From positions 434,001-498,000 of the forward strand of contig CANNDF010000001.1 in assembly GCA_947503305.1 (NCBI GenBank): DNA of 64,000 nt, given 5' to 3'. This document shows, piece after piece, positions 28,195-37,956 of this stretch. A program made the position numbers and the translations under genes. A model generated the notes under the pieces. That model was not told the origin of the DNA. It worked only from the letters and a program-made list of their open reading frames with translations, and searched no databases. The number at the start of each line of letters is the position of its first letter. The stretch's first letter is position 1. The stretch is from an uncultured Dokdonia sp. (GTDB lineage: Bacteria; Bacteroidota; Bacteroidia; Flavobacteriales; Flavobacteriaceae).

Positions 28195-28235
28195 ATTCAT
28201 AAAAAATACGTTCTTTGTAGCTGAAACCCTTTTTT

Positions 28236-29459
28236 TTGAAAAAGAAAACACATATTACCCTTATCGGTCTTAATTTTTATCCAGAGAGTACAGCAATTGG
28301 ACTATATTCTACACAGCTTGCTCAATATCTAGAGGAACAAGACATTCAGCTAGATGTGATCACGGCATTTCCCTATTACCCTCAGTGGAAAATAGCCCCA
28401 GAATACAAAGACAAAAAAAAATATTTAAAAGAACAATTAGGAAGTATTAACCTCTATAGATATAAGCAATACGTTCCAGAAAGGCCAACCTTTGCAAAGC
28501 GTATTTTACATATTTTGGATTTTACATGGGGTTCTTTCCGGAATCTTTGGAAAATACAAAAATGTGATATTGTGATTTCTATTGTTCCCTTTACAAGTGC
28601 TACTCTTTTGGGGCTTATTCAAAAAAGACGGTTTAAAGCAAAATCTTGGATACATATTCAGGATTTTGAGTTTGATGCTGCATTTCAATCAGGACTTACA
28701 ACTGCAGGAGAACAAAAAGGCGGTATTGTCTATTCGTTATTGATGGCCATTGAAAAATCACTTTTTTCTAGAGCTGACATGGTAAGTACGATAAGTCATA
28801 TGATGCTTGAAAAATTAAAAGATAAAACAACAGCCCCCACTTATTTTTTACCTAATTGGATAGATGATAAGAAGATAGATCCCGCTTTCGCGAAAGCGCA
28901 CCCACACTTAAACTCATCGAAGTTTAAAATTTTATATTCTGGAAATATTGGAGATAAACAAGATTGGTCCTTTTTTATGAGATTACTTCATAAACTAGAT
29001 TTTTCTATCTATGAAGTTATTTTAGTAGGTGATGGAGCTATGAGAGCTCAAATAGAAAAAGATATTATACCATATAATGGTGTCAAACTGCATCCGCCAG
29101 TGCCTTATGAAGAATTATCAGATCTACTTTGTAGTGCAGATGTACATGTGCTTTTTCAAAAACCAGAAGTAGTAGATACAGTAATGCCCTCTAAAATTCT
29201 TGGGATGATGGCTAGTTCAAAACCATCTATTATTACGGGACATCCAAAATCTGAAGTAGCACAAGCAATGACTATTTCTGAAGGAGGTTACTATAGCTCT
29301 GACACAGAAATAGACACTGTTATAATGCAATTAGACACATTATCTCAGAACAAAGATCTAGCCATGGAAATGGGCTCAAAAGCAAGAACATATGTAATTT
29401 CTCATTTTGCAAAAAATCAGATTCTTTCTCGATTTTTAGAAGCCTTAAAACAATTATAG
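28236..29459 (+). CDS. WcaI-type glycosyltransferase
   Basis: A 407-residue GT-B glycosyltransferase resembling WcaI of colanic acid synthesis. The N-terminus Leu-Ile-Gly-Leu-Asn-Phe-Tyr-Pro-Glu-Ser-Thr is typical of that group, as is Asp-Phe-Glu-Phe-Asp-Ala in the middle. The start is TTG at 28236; no ATG is close. Residues 217-221 (AFAKA) come from an exact palindrome copy in the interdomain region. The acceptor is probably a fucose-containing intermediate, by analogy only. Confidence 0.88.
   Translation: MKKKTHITLIGLNFYPESTAIGLYSTQLAQYLEEQDIQLDVITAFPYYPQWKIAPEYKDKKKYLKEQLGSINLYRYKQYVPERPTFAKRILHILDFTWGSFRNLWKIQKCDIVISIVPFTSATLLGLIQKRRFKAKSWIHIQDFEFDAAFQSGLTTAGEQKGGIVYSLLMAIEKSLFSRADMVSTISHMMLEKLKDKTTAPTYFLPNWIDDKKIDPAFAKAHPHLNSSKFKILYSGNIGDKQDWSFFMRLLHKLDFSIYEVILVGDGAMRAQIEKDIIPYNGVKLHPPVPYEELSDLLCSADVHVLFQKPEVVDTVMPSKILGMMASSKPSIITGHPKSEVAQAMTISEGGYYSSDTEIDTVIMQLDTLSQNKDLAMEMGSKARTYVISHFAKNQILSRFLEALKQL
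28884..28897. repeat. Dispersed palindrome, exact core, inside the WcaI-type gene
   Basis: Exact GCTTTCGCGAAAGC read as Ala-Phe-Ala-Lys-Ala (residues 217-221), between the two Rossmann domains of the glycosyltransferase. Confidence 0.92.
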
Positions 29460-29492
29460 GACACCAACCTTTATAAGCTGTAAATACTTCCC

Positions 29493-29500
29493 TATTTTTG
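29493..29500 (+). promoter_or_regulatory. Promoter -7 element for ugd
   Basis: TATTTTTG followed by C matches TAnnTTTG, 20 bases upstream of ugd. It suggests that the second half of the polysaccharide cluster has its own start of transcription. Confidence 0.5.
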
Positions 29501-29520
29501 CGCTTTATTCGGTAGATATT

Positions 29521-30828
29521 ATGAAAATAACCGTTGTAGGAACAGGGTATGTAGGATTAGTAACAGGCACATGCCTTGCTGAAACAGGAAATGAAGTTAT
29601 CTGTGTAGATATAGATGAGAAGAAAGTACTACGCATGAAAAATGGGGAAGTCCCTATCTATGAGCCTCATCTCGATGTGCTTTTTGAGCGTAATATAAAA
29701 GCGGGAAGGCTTTCCTTTACAACGACACTTCAGGAAGGTCTTGATCATGGAGAGATTATTTTTTTGGCCCTACCAACACCAGAAGATGAAGATGGCTCTG
29801 CAGACTTATCTTATGTTTTGGGGGTTGCTCAAAATATAGGAGAGCAAATAAAAAGCTATAAAGTTATTGTAGATAAGAGTACAGTACCTGTAGGAACTGC
29901 TGAAAAAGTAAGAGCTACTATTGCTGCAAAAACGTCTATTGATTTTGATGTGGTTTCAAATCCAGAGTTTTTACGAGAAGGATTTGCTGTAGATGATTTT
30001 TTAAAACCAGAAAGGATTGTTGTAGGTTCTTCTTCTGAGAGAGCTACTTCCTTAATGGAAAAACTCTATAAACCTTTTGTGCGATCTGGAAATCCGATCA
30101 TTATTATGGATGAAAAATCGGCAGAACTCACAAAATATGCAGCCAATTCGTTCCTTGCAACAAAAATTACATTCATGAATGAAATCGCAAATTATTGCGA
30201 GCTAGTGGGTGCAGATGTAGACAGTATACGAAGAGGAATGGGTACAGACTCTCGAATAGGAAAACGATTCCTATTTCCTGGGATAGGGTATGGAGGCTCT
30301 TGTTTTCCTAAAGATGTAAAAGCACTTCATAAATCAGGAAAAGAATCGGGATATAATTTTCAAATACTAGAATCTGTAATAGATGTAAATAATCACCAGA
30401 AATTAAAACTTATCCCTAAAATTGACACGTATTTTAATTCTGATTTAAACGGAAAGATAATAAGTATGTGGGGACTCGCTTTTAAGCCCGAGACAGACGA
30501 TATACGTGAAGCACCTTCATTATATATGATAGATGCACTACTTTCTAGAGGCGCACAGATAAAAGCGTATGATCCAGAAGCTATGGATAATGTAAAAGCA
30601 AAATATGGAGATCAAATAGACTTTGCTTCAAATATGTATGAAGCCACAGAAGGTGCAGATGCGTTGGTAATTAGTACAGAATGGAGTATTTTTAGAACCC
30701 CAGACTTTACAAAACTTAAAAAAAACCTCAAGAATACGGTTATATTTGATGGACGTAATTTATATGATATAGAGGATATGGAGAAAGAAGAGTTTACGTA
30801 CGTTTCCATAGGTAGAAAGGAAATATAA
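29521..30828 (+). CDS. ugd: UDP-glucose 6-dehydrogenase
   Basis: A 435-residue enzyme that oxidises UDP-glucose to UDP-glucuronate with two NAD. The N-terminal motif Gly7-Thr-Gly9-Tyr-Val-Gly12 binds NAD. The catalytic Cys261 lies in Gly-Gly-Ser-Cys-Phe-Pro-Lys-Asp. The central helix and C-terminal UDP-binding domain are complete. The product feeds the UXS-type decarboxylase encoded one base downstream and may also enter the polysaccharide directly. Confidence 0.97.
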   Translation: MKITVVGTGYVGLVTGTCLAETGNEVICVDIDEKKVLRMKNGEVPIYEPHLDVLFERNIKAGRLSFTTTLQEGLDHGEIIFLALPTPEDEDGSADLSYVLGVAQNIGEQIKSYKVIVDKSTVPVGTAEKVRATIAAKTSIDFDVVSNPEFLREGFAVDDFLKPERIVVGSSSERATSLMEKLYKPFVRSGNPIIIMDEKSAELTKYAANSFLATKITFMNEIANYCELVGADVDSIRRGMGTDSRIGKRFLFPGIGYGGSCFPKDVKALHKSGKESGYNFQILESVIDVNNHQKLKLIPKIDTYFNSDLNGKIISMWGLAFKPETDDIREAPSLYMIDALLSRGAQIKAYDPEAMDNVKAKYGDQIDFASNMYEATEGADALVISTEWSIFRTPDFTKLKKNLKNTVIFDGRNLYDIEDMEKEEFTYVSIGRKEI

Positions 30829-30829
30829 T

Positions 30830-31819
30830 ATGAACAAACGAGTTTTAATTACAGGAGCTGCAGGATTTTTAGGATCTCATTTGTGTGATCGCTTTATTAA
30901 AGAAGGGTTTCATGTGATTGGGATTGATAATTTGATTACAGGAGATCTTGCAAATATTGAACACCTTTTTAAACTTGAGAATTTTGAGTTTTATAACCAT
31001 GATGTTACAAAGTTTGTGCATATTCCAGGAAAACTCGATTATATTTTACATTTCGCATCTCCCGCTAGCCCTATAGATTATTTAAAAATACCTATTCAAA
31101 CACTTAAAGTAGGTTCTTTAGGAACCCATAATTTATTAGGTCTTGCCAAAGAGAAAAGAGCACGTATTCTTATCGCTTCCACTTCGGAAATTTATGGAGA
31201 CCCTTTAGTACACCCGCAGACAGAAGCGTATTATGGTAATGTAAATGCAATAGGCCCTCGAGGTGTTTATGATGAAGCAAAACGGTTTCAGGAATCTATA
31301 ACCATGGCGTATCATCGTTTTCATGGACTAGATACTCGTATTGTCCGTATTTTTAACACCTATGGACCAAGAATGCGACTTAATGATGGTAGAGTAATTC
31401 CCGCCTTTATTGGCCAGGCTTTACGTGGAGAAGATATAACGGTATTTGGAGATGGTATGCAAACACGATCCTTTTGCTATGTAGATGATCAGATAGAAGG
31501 AATTTATCGTTTATTAATGAGCGATTATGTGTTGCCTGTGAATATAGGAAACCCTGATGAGATTACAATAAAGGACTTTGCAGAAGAGATTATTAAACTT
31601 ACGGGAACAAAGCAAAAGGTAGTATATAAAGAATTGCCTGTTGATGACCCTATGCAACGTAAACCAGATACTAGTTTGGCAAAAAAAATTCTCGGATGGG
31701 AAGCAAAGGTTTCCCGTAGCGAAGGAATGAAAAAAACATACTTATACTTTAAAAATCTTTCAAAAGAGCAATTGTATAAAAGTGAGCATAAGGATTTTTC
31801 AAAACATATTTTAAAATAA
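30830..31819 (+). CDS. UDP-glucuronate decarboxylase (UDP-xylose synthase)
   Basis: A 329-residue extended SDR. The NAD motif Gly9-Ala-Ala-Gly-Phe-Leu-Gly15 and the catalytic Tyr147-x3-Lys151 (Tyr-Asp-Glu-Ala-Lys) are present. The Ala-Ser-Pro-Ala-Ser-Pro segment and Gly-Pro-Arg-Gly-Val-Tyr are typical of UXS enzymes. It would convert UDP-glucuronate to UDP-xylose. The coupling to ugd by a one-base gap supports this, although related SDR epimerases cannot be fully excluded. Confidence 0.92.
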   Translation: MNKRVLITGAAGFLGSHLCDRFIKEGFHVIGIDNLITGDLANIEHLFKLENFEFYNHDVTKFVHIPGKLDYILHFASPASPIDYLKIPIQTLKVGSLGTHNLLGLAKEKRARILIASTSEIYGDPLVHPQTEAYYGNVNAIGPRGVYDEAKRFQESITMAYHRFHGLDTRIVRIFNTYGPRMRLNDGRVIPAFIGQALRGEDITVFGDGMQTRSFCYVDDQIEGIYRLLMSDYVLPVNIGNPDEITIKDFAEEIIKLTGTKQKVVYKELPVDDPMQRKPDTSLAKKILGWEAKVSRSEGMKKTYLYFKNLSKEQLYKSEHKDFSKHILK

Positions 31820-31822
31820 CAA

Positions 31823-33175
31823 ATGGCCTACAGAAAAGGGAGATATTCTGGGTATATACGGCCTGCAATTTACCTGATTGATCTCTTTATCATTCTGGTA
31901 CTTGCTAAGGTGTATCTTATTATGGATGCACATTTATTATTATTTGCTGTTTTTACGGCATTTACATGGATAGTTACTGCTATTAAGTCTGGGTTTTATG
32001 AAGTTTATAGATATACGAAGTTGACAAAGATATTTTCGTTGATCAGTATACAACTTGTTTTATTTACTTTAATAACATTTTCCTTTTTTGGTTTTTTTCA
32101 AGATATAAATAGTCCTCCTTCAAAAGTGATCTCATATGTATTATATGTATTTCTAGGAATTACCATTGTGAAGCTAGGGGTTTTTTATTTGTTAAAAGAG
32201 TATAGAACAGTACTTGGAGGTAATTTTAGAAGAGTTATTATTTTAGGTGCAAACTCCAAAACACAACAATTAGAAAGTTTTTTCAAATCAAATAAATCAT
32301 ATGGGTATCAAGTAATTAAAAAATTTGATTTAAAAGAATCTGGGGCTTCTTTAGAGTCATGTTTTGGCTTTATTTCAGAAAATAATATAGACGAGATATA
32401 CTGTTCTATTGCAGAGTTTGATAATGAACAAATAAGAGAAATATCAGAATTCACAGATAATAATCTCAAAATTTTAAAATTCATACCTGATAATAAAGAA
32501 ATATTTACAAAAAAATTAAAATATCAATACCTAGGAATTACCCCCATATTATCTCTACGTACCATTCCGATAGATACCCCGATTAATCAATTTATTAAGA
32601 GAAGTTTTGATATTATTATGTCTATTATAGTGCTGGTAGGATTGCTCTCCTGGCTTACACCTCTCATGGCAATATTAATAAAGCTAGATTCTAAAGGACC
32701 AGTCTTTTTTAAACAGAAACGTAATGGACTGGATTATAAAGAATTTTATTGTTATAAATTCCGATCAATGCAACCTAACAATCGTGCACATTTACATCAA
32801 GTAAGTAGAAACGATGAACGGATTACACGGCTGGGTCGAATTATTAGACATACAAGTATAGATGAATTACCACAATTTATTAATGTGCTTAAGGGAGACA
32901 TGTCTGTTGTGGGACCTAGGCCGCATATGGTGAGTCATACACATATGTATGCAGAAAGGATAGATAAATTTATGGTAAGACACTTTATAAAACCAGGGAT
33001 TACTGGACTTGCACAAGTAAGTGGATATCGAGGTGAGGTAGAAACAGACCATGATATTATTAATAGAGTAAAGTTTGATATTTTTTATGTAGAAAACTGG
33101 TCTTTACTGTTAGATATAAAAATTGTTATCCAAACAGTAGTAAAGGCATTGTCTGGAGATGAAAAAGCATACTAA
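31823..33175 (+). CDS. Polyprenyl glycosylphosphotransferase (initiating transferase, WcaJ-like)
   Basis: A 450-residue membrane enzyme that transfers a sugar-1-phosphate to undecaprenyl phosphate to start each repeat unit. Four N-terminal helices (~15-125) are followed by a CoA-binding-like Rossmann region (~135-240) and a C-terminal bacterial sugar transferase domain (~255-450). The motifs Lys-Arg-Ser-Phe-Asp, Gly-Pro-Val-Phe-Phe-Lys-Gln, Asp-Glu-Leu-Pro-Gln and Gly-Pro-Arg-Pro are visible. The likely first sugar is glucose or galactose phosphate, inferred from the family. Confidence 0.93.
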   Translation: MAYRKGRYSGYIRPAIYLIDLFIILVLAKVYLIMDAHLLLFAVFTAFTWIVTAIKSGFYEVYRYTKLTKIFSLISIQLVLFTLITFSFFGFFQDINSPPSKVISYVLYVFLGITIVKLGVFYLLKEYRTVLGGNFRRVIILGANSKTQQLESFFKSNKSYGYQVIKKFDLKESGASLESCFGFISENNIDEIYCSIAEFDNEQIREISEFTDNNLKILKFIPDNKEIFTKKLKYQYLGITPILSLRTIPIDTPINQFIKRSFDIIMSIIVLVGLLSWLTPLMAILIKLDSKGPVFFKQKRNGLDYKEFYCYKFRSMQPNNRAHLHQVSRNDERITRLGRIIRHTSIDELPQFINVLKGDMSVVGPRPHMVSHTHMYAERIDKFMVRHFIKPGITGLAQVSGYRGEVETDHDIINRVKFDIFYVENWSLLLDIKIVIQTVVKALSGDEKAY

Positions 33176-33956
33176 TATAACGCCACTTGTATCAGTCATT
33201 ACACCGCTGTATAATGCAAGTACTTATATTATCAAAACAATAGAAAGCCTACAAAATCAAACCTATTCACACTGGGAACAGCTTATCGTAAATGATTTTT
33301 CTTCAGATAATTCTCTTGAGGTCGTAGAACAACTTTCCAAAAATGATTCTAGGATTAGAATTGTTACATTAGATAAAAATTATGGAGCTGCTTATTGTCG
33401 TAACAGAGCTACAGAAATCGCCAATGGAGAATATATTGCGTTTTTGGATGCTGATGACCTTTGGCATCCGGAAAAGTTAGAAAAACAGCTTTCCTTTATG
33501 CAAGACAATAATGCTGTTGTCTCCTATACAAACTATCTGCATATTGATAAAGAAGGTAAGAGTCTGGGAAAACGTATCAAAGCTTTACCAAAACTTACGT
33601 ATCAAAAACAACACAGCAATAATTATATTGGAAACCTAACAGGGATCTATAATGTGTCCAAAATAGGTAAAATAATAGCCCCTAACATACGTAAAAGACA
33701 AGATTGGGCTGTATGGCTAGAAGCTATAAAGAAAAGCAATAGGCCAGCTTTAGGACTTCAAGAAGACCTGGCTTATTATCGAGTACATGAAGAATCTATG
33801 AGTGCCAATAAATGGAATTTGGTAACGTATAACTTTAGCTTTTATAAAACCTACTTAGGGTATTCCTGGATAAAGGCGAGTTTTTGGTTGTTACGATTTT
33901 TTTATGAATATTTTTTTAAAAGAGTACAATGGATAGAAAAAGTAGCGCAAGAGTAA
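33159..33956 (+). CDS. Family 2 glycosyltransferase
   Basis: A 265-residue GT-A enzyme. The N-terminal Pro-Leu-Tyr-Asn-Ala, the Asn-Asp-Phe-Ser-Ser-Asp nucleotide-binding segment and the Asp-Ala-Asp-Asp metal motif near residue 100 are intact. It overlaps the initiating transferase gene by 17 bases and closes the plus-strand run of the cluster. It converges end-to-end with the CapK-like gene with no gap, so transcripts from the two strands would have to end inside or beyond each other. Confidence 0.92.
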   Translation: MKKHTNITPLVSVITPLYNASTYIIKTIESLQNQTYSHWEQLIVNDFSSDNSLEVVEQLSKNDSRIRIVTLDKNYGAAYCRNRATEIANGEYIAFLDADDLWHPEKLEKQLSFMQDNNAVVSYTNYLHIDKEGKSLGKRIKALPKLTYQKQHSNNYIGNLTGIYNVSKIGKIIAPNIRKRQDWAVWLEAIKKSNRPALGLQEDLAYYRVHEESMSANKWNLVTYNFSFYKTYLGYSWIKASFWLLRFFYEYFFKRVQWIEKVAQE

Positions 33957-35300
33957 TTACTCTAATTTAGAAATAAACTGCTTTAGTTTACCACGTTTAC
34001 TACGATCCATACGATCTACTTTTTCAAAAATCACATTTAATCCATCTTCTAGATATGTATACGTAGCTTTTATGATTTTTTCTTTTTCATTAGTAGTAAG
34101 TTCACGTTGAGAAGTATAAATAATTTTAAAAGTATTCAACAATGTTTGTTCAATAACAAATTCTTGAACATTTCCATCTTCTTCAATAACACTTTTAGTA
34201 ACATAATAAAAGGTAAGCCCAGGCACCACTTTTCCGCTAGGAAGATGCGCAATATCATTAGTGCGACCTATGAGTTTTTCTAGGATGGGTTTTTGGGAAG
34301 TACTTTTACTAGAGAGGATGCCTATATCTCCTATATCGTATCGTATAAATGGATGTGCTTTATTATATAATGATGTGACGACTATACGTCCCGATTCCCC
34401 ATTAAGAATAGGTTTGTTATTCTTATCAAGAATTTCTATAAAGAGTAATTCACTATCTACCACAAACTGACCTTCTTTGTTTTGAAAAGCAATAAGACCT
34501 AGTTCTGAAGCTCCATATTCATTTATTACTGGGATGCCCAATTGTTCTTCCATTAATAGTCTATCACTTTCAAAAAGCATTTCACTTGTCACGATACATG
34601 CTTTAAGGCTAGGACATATAGTGGTAAGCACAATGTTTTTTCTTTGAAGAAATTTTGCAAAGAGCACAATACTACTTGTATATCCATTGAGGTAATCAAA
34701 GGAGGTTTTTTGGAACTTTTTAAGTGCTTTTTCTAGCTCCGTATCATTTAAATTAAAAATAGGAAACCGATATCGGTTTCCTAACCAATCTTTTAAACGT
34801 TCTTTTTGATAACCTATAGGATCAAGAGGAATTCCATAAAACCGCGCTTGTTTTGAAGTATTTATATCAAGATGAAACCATGAATAACGTTCTTGAAAGC
34901 TTGCCCACGAAAGAGCGTGAGTTATTTTATCTTTTGCAAAAATAAAAGGATGACCAGATGAACCAGATGTTTTATTGAGGTATACATTACGACGTGTATA
35001 TCCTTGTGAAAGCCTATCTGAAAGAGGTTGTTGTAAGTCGGTTTTTGTTAAAACAGGAAGGTCCTCCCATGCCTTGGATACAAGTTCTTTTGTTTTTTTT
35101 TGATAAAAAGGGTTTGATGTTTTATGAAAAGAAACAATTTCAGATTTTTTTTGCTCAATATAATCGAGATATTGATTTTCAGAGAGAGATCGGATACGGG
35201 ATAATTCTGCTTTCGCGAAAGCGATATCATACCCTTTAAGCTGTAATGTCCAATCAAATAAATTCACGAGTCGAATATTAGTAAGCCAATGTACAAACAT
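33957..35300 (-). CDS. CapK/phenylacetate-CoA ligase-like adenylating enzyme
   Basis: A 447-residue member of the AMP-forming ligase superfamily. The ATP loop Lys-Thr-Ser-Gly-Ser-Ser-Gly-His-Pro and the later Glu-Tyr-Gly-Ala-Ser-Glu motif are clear. Homologues called CapK occur in capsule clusters. The true substrate is unknown. Residues 27-31 (AFAKA) come from an exact palindrome copy. It is the only minus-strand gene at the cluster end and is divergent from purD. Confidence 0.85.
   Translation of the reverse strand: MFVHWLTNIRLVNLFDWTLQLKGYDIAFAKAELSRIRSLSENQYLDYIEQKKSEIVSFHKTSNPFYQKKTKELVSKAWEDLPVLTKTDLQQPLSDRLSQGYTRRNVYLNKTSGSSGHPFIFAKDKITHALSWASFQERYSWFHLDINTSKQARFYGIPLDPIGYQKERLKDWLGNRYRFPIFNLNDTELEKALKKFQKTSFDYLNGYTSSIVLFAKFLQRKNIVLTTICPSLKACIVTSEMLFESDRLLMEEQLGIPVINEYGASELGLIAFQNKEGQFVVDSELLFIEILDKNNKPILNGESGRIVVTSLYNKAHPFIRYDIGDIGILSSKSTSQKPILEKLIGRTNDIAHLPSGKVVPGLTFYYVTKSVIEEDGNVQEFVIEQTLLNTFKIIYTSQRELTTNEKEKIIKATYTYLEDGLNVIFEKVDRMDRSKRGKLKQFISKLE
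35209..35222. repeat. Dispersed palindrome, exact core, inside the CapK-like gene
   Basis: Exact GCTTTCGCGAAAGC, in a minus-strand gene, again read as Ala-Phe-Ala-Lys-Ala (residues 27-31) near the N-terminus. Confidence 0.92.
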
Positions 35301-35301
35301 T

Positions 35302-35309
35302 TATTTTTG
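35302..35309 (+). promoter_or_regulatory. Promoter -7 element for purD
   Basis: TATTTTTG matches TAnnTTTG, 24 bases before the purD start. It sits just outside the divergent CapK-like gene. Confidence 0.45.
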
Positions 35310-35333
35310 TCAAACAATCAAAAGTAATACTCT

Positions 35334-36602
35334 ATGAATATTTTAATCCTAGGATCCGGTGGAAGAGAACACACATTTGCTTATAAAATAGCTCAAAGCT
35401 CATATTGTGACACCCTTTTTGTAGCCCCTGGAAATGCAGGTACTGCAGCAATAGCCACAAATGTAGGTATGAATGTAACCGATTTTGATGCGATTAAAGC
35501 TTTTGTAATTAAAGAGGATATTGAGATGGTAGTTGTAGGCCCAGAAGATCCTTTGGTACATGGAGTTTACGATTTTTTTCAAGAGGATGAACAACTTAAA
35601 AATGTAGCTGTTATAGGGCCTTCAAAAGAAGGAGCAACCTTAGAAGGAAGTAAGGAGCGTGCAAAAGAGTTTATGATAGCACATGGAATCCCTACAGCGG
35701 CCTATCAGAGTTTTACTCCTCATACCCTTTCTGAAGGGCAGGATTTTTTAGAAACGTTGTCACCGCCCTATGTTCTAAAAGCAGATGGGCTTGCAGCGGG
35801 AAAAGGAGTATTAATTATTCAAGATCTAAACGAGGCAAAAGAAGAACTCAAGAACATGCTGGGGGGGAAGTTTGGAGATGCAAGTACAACAGTAGTAATA
35901 GAAGAGTTTTTAGATGGAATAGAACTCAGCGTTTTTGTGCTTACGGATGGTAAAGACTATAAAATACTTCCTACAGCTAAAGATTATAAGCGAATTGGAG
36001 AAGGTGATAAAGGCCTTAATACTGGAGGAATGGGTGCTGTAAGTCCTGTACCTTTTGTAGATGATGCTTTCATGCAAAAAATAGAGGAACGTATTGTAAA
36101 ACCTACGGTAAATGGGCTTGCTCAAGAAAAGATCGACTATAAAGGTTTTATTTTTATAGGATTAATAAAAGTAGGGGATGAACCTAAGGTTATTGAGTAC
36201 AATGTCCGGATGGGTGATCCAGAGACAGAAGTGGTGTTACCTAGAATTAAAAATGACCTGGTACAATTGTTTTTAGCTGTATCTAAAGGAGCATTGTCAA
36301 ATGAGACATTAGTTCTGGATGACCGTTCTGCCGCTACTATTATGGTTGTTTCGGGAGGATATCCAGAAGCCTATGAAAAAGGAAAAGTAATTTCAGGAAT
36401 AGATAAGATAGAAGACTCTATCGTGTTCCATGCAGGGACTGCCATTAAGGAAGATTTGGTAGTAACCAATGGAGGTCGTGTTATTGCTATTACATCTTTA
36501 GATAATGATTTTAGAGAGGCTATAAAAAAATCCTACCAGAATATAGCAAAGCTAGATTTTGATAGGATGAATTATCGTAGAGATATAGGTTTTGATCTAT
36601 AG
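35334..36602 (+). CDS. purD: Phosphoribosylamine-glycine ligase
   Basis: A 422-residue ATP-grasp enzyme of de novo purine synthesis that joins glycine to phosphoribosylamine. The N-terminal Gly-Ser-Gly-Gly-Arg-Glu-His, the Pro-Gly-Asn-Ala-Gly-Thr segment and the ATP-grasp Lys-Ala-Asp-Gly-Leu-Ala-Ala-Gly-Lys-Gly are intact. The metal-binding Asn-Val-Arg-Met-Gly-Asp-Pro-Glu is also seen. Its last 6 bases overlap the convergent small gene on the other strand. Confidence 0.97.
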   Translation: MNILILGSGGREHTFAYKIAQSSYCDTLFVAPGNAGTAAIATNVGMNVTDFDAIKAFVIKEDIEMVVVGPEDPLVHGVYDFFQEDEQLKNVAVIGPSKEGATLEGSKERAKEFMIAHGIPTAAYQSFTPHTLSEGQDFLETLSPPYVLKADGLAAGKGVLIIQDLNEAKEELKNMLGGKFGDASTTVVIEEFLDGIELSVFVLTDGKDYKILPTAKDYKRIGEGDKGLNTGGMGAVSPVPFVDDAFMQKIEERIVKPTVNGLAQEKIDYKGFIFIGLIKVGDEPKVIEYNVRMGDPETEVVLPRIKNDLVQLFLAVSKGALSNETLVLDDRSAATIMVVSGGYPEAYEKGKVISGIDKIEDSIVFHAGTAIKEDLVVTNGGRVIAITSLDNDFREAIKKSYQNIAKLDFDRMNYRRDIGFDL

Positions 36603-36860
36603 CTTATGCTCTAAATCACTGTCTTTGCCTAAAAAGCCATGAGAAATTGCATCGCGACGCTCATCACCTTCTGCATTATGTTCTTTAAGTTGTAGCATCC
36701 AGTATACGATTGCTACAGAACAAATAATCATAAATAGCCAGTTTACACCATTGGCCGTCCACCAATTTGTAAGTTCTGTATTTGCCATAGAATTAAATGG
36801 CAAGAATAAATATTCTTCTGCTATGTATTGAATTCCTTCAAAAAATCCTTTCCAACTCAT
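36597..36860 (-). CDS. Small membrane protein, DUF6341-type
   Basis: An 87-residue protein with one clear hydrophobic helix (about 40-57) and a charged C-terminus. I recognise it as the DUF6341 type found in Flavobacteria near purD and a DUF6427-type gene. The function is unknown. It converges with purD and overlaps it by 6 bases. A minus-strand TAnnTTTG element lies at 36923-36930. Confidence 0.78.
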   Translation of the reverse strand: MSWKGFFEGIQYIAEEYLFLPFNSMANTELTNWWTANGVNWLFMIICSVAIVYWMLQLKEHNAEGDERRDAISHGFLGKDSDLEHKL

Positions 36861-36922
36861 AAGGTCGTATGTTTACAATAATGGTATCTTAGCTTATATA
36901 CTTTATATAAGGTATAATACTG

Positions 36923-36930
36923 CAAAAATA
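36923..36930 (-). promoter_or_regulatory. Promoter -7 element for the DUF6341-type gene
   Basis: On the minus strand this reads TATTTTTG followed by C, matching TAnnTTTG, 62 bases upstream of the start at 36860. Confidence 0.4.
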
Positions 36931-36943
36931 GAAAAAACCACCT

Positions 36944-37867
36944 ATGCTCACAAGCTTTTTTAGCACCTCAAAACCAGCGACCACTATTACAGTGCTTGTT
37001 TATATGACTGTGGGGTATTTTTTAGCAAATAGAAGCATATTTTCTGGAGGATTTTCAATAGAAAATATTGCTCAATCTGTCGGGATATGGATCTTATTTA
37101 TTCTTACTATGTTCATTCTTAATTTTATATCACAGAAGAATGATCTTACAAAACCAAGTTCTTATAGAATACTACTATTTGCAGTATTTGCTACCGCAAT
37201 ACCTCAAGCACTACAAAACTCTAGCATTATTATAAGCGGAGTATTTGTAATGCTAGCCTTAAGACGCATACTTAGTTTTAGATCAGGTTTACATATGGAG
37301 CGTAAATTATTTGATGCAGGGTTTTGGATATGCTTTGCAATACTCACCTATTTTTGGACAATTACATTTTTTGGAATTCTCGTTATAGGTCTTATGTTTT
37401 ACGGAGGTAGTATTTTAAGATATTGGTTTATTCCTTTACTATCAATTATTTGTGTAGGAACACTTACTGCATGCTATATTCTATATATAGGAGGTGACCA
37501 ATCTTTTATATTAGATGTCATAGATGCAATATCTTTTGACTTTTCTAGCTATTCTGAAATATCAGTGTTACTCCCTATAGCTGTTTTTATAACACTTTAT
37601 TTGTGGACAGTGTTTAGTTATTGGCAAGAATTACGAAAAGCTACAATCTCACAACGTCCTTTATATCGCATTCTTTTATTTGTGTCTTTAATCACATTTT
37701 TAATTATACTACTTGCTCCAGATAAGTCAGGCGCAGAGTGGTATTTTTTTCTAATACCGCTTGCTATTATTATGGCCAATTATCTTGAGAATGTAAAAGG
37801 AAAATGGTTTAAAGAGTTTTTATTATGGATTGTAGTGATTGTACCTATTGCCCGTTATTTTTTATAA
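36944..37867 (+). CDS. DUF6427-type polytopic membrane protein
   Basis: A 307-residue protein with about nine hydrophobic helices and little else, matching the flavobacterial DUF6427 type. No catalytic motif is visible. The function is unknown; a link to envelope lipid or polysaccharide metabolism is only suggested by the GT9 gene downstream. It is divergent from the DUF6341-type gene. Confidence 0.75.
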   Translation: MLTSFFSTSKPATTITVLVYMTVGYFLANRSIFSGGFSIENIAQSVGIWILFILTMFILNFISQKNDLTKPSSYRILLFAVFATAIPQALQNSSIIISGVFVMLALRRILSFRSGLHMERKLFDAGFWICFAILTYFWTITFFGILVIGLMFYGGSILRYWFIPLLSIICVGTLTACYILYIGGDQSFILDVIDAISFDFSSYSEISVLLPIAVFITLYLWTVFSYWQELRKATISQRPLYRILLFVSLITFLIILLAPDKSGAEWYFFLIPLAIIMANYLENVKGKWFKEFLLWIVVIVPIARYFL

Positions 37868-37932
37868 ATAGATGATGATAGAAGAAGTAGGGTGCGATAA
37901 TTATTTAACGCGCTCCCTAATTCAAAATATAA

Positions 37933-37940
37933 TACCTTTG
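37933..37940 (+). promoter_or_regulatory. Promoter -7 element for the DUF4254 gene
   Basis: TACCTTTG followed by C matches TAnnTTTG, 16 bases before the start at 37957. Confidence 0.45.
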
Positions 37941-37956
37941 CAAGCAAAGCAATACT

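Noticed and set aside
17006-35300. The polysaccharide cluster as a recently acquired island
   Set aside because: No integrase, insertion sequence, flanking tRNA or direct repeats are visible, and it carries the same palindromes and base composition as its surroundings.
37888-37917. Imperfect hairpin TAGGG...CCCTA after the DUF6427-type gene as a terminator
   Set aside because: The stem is interrupted and there is no T tract.
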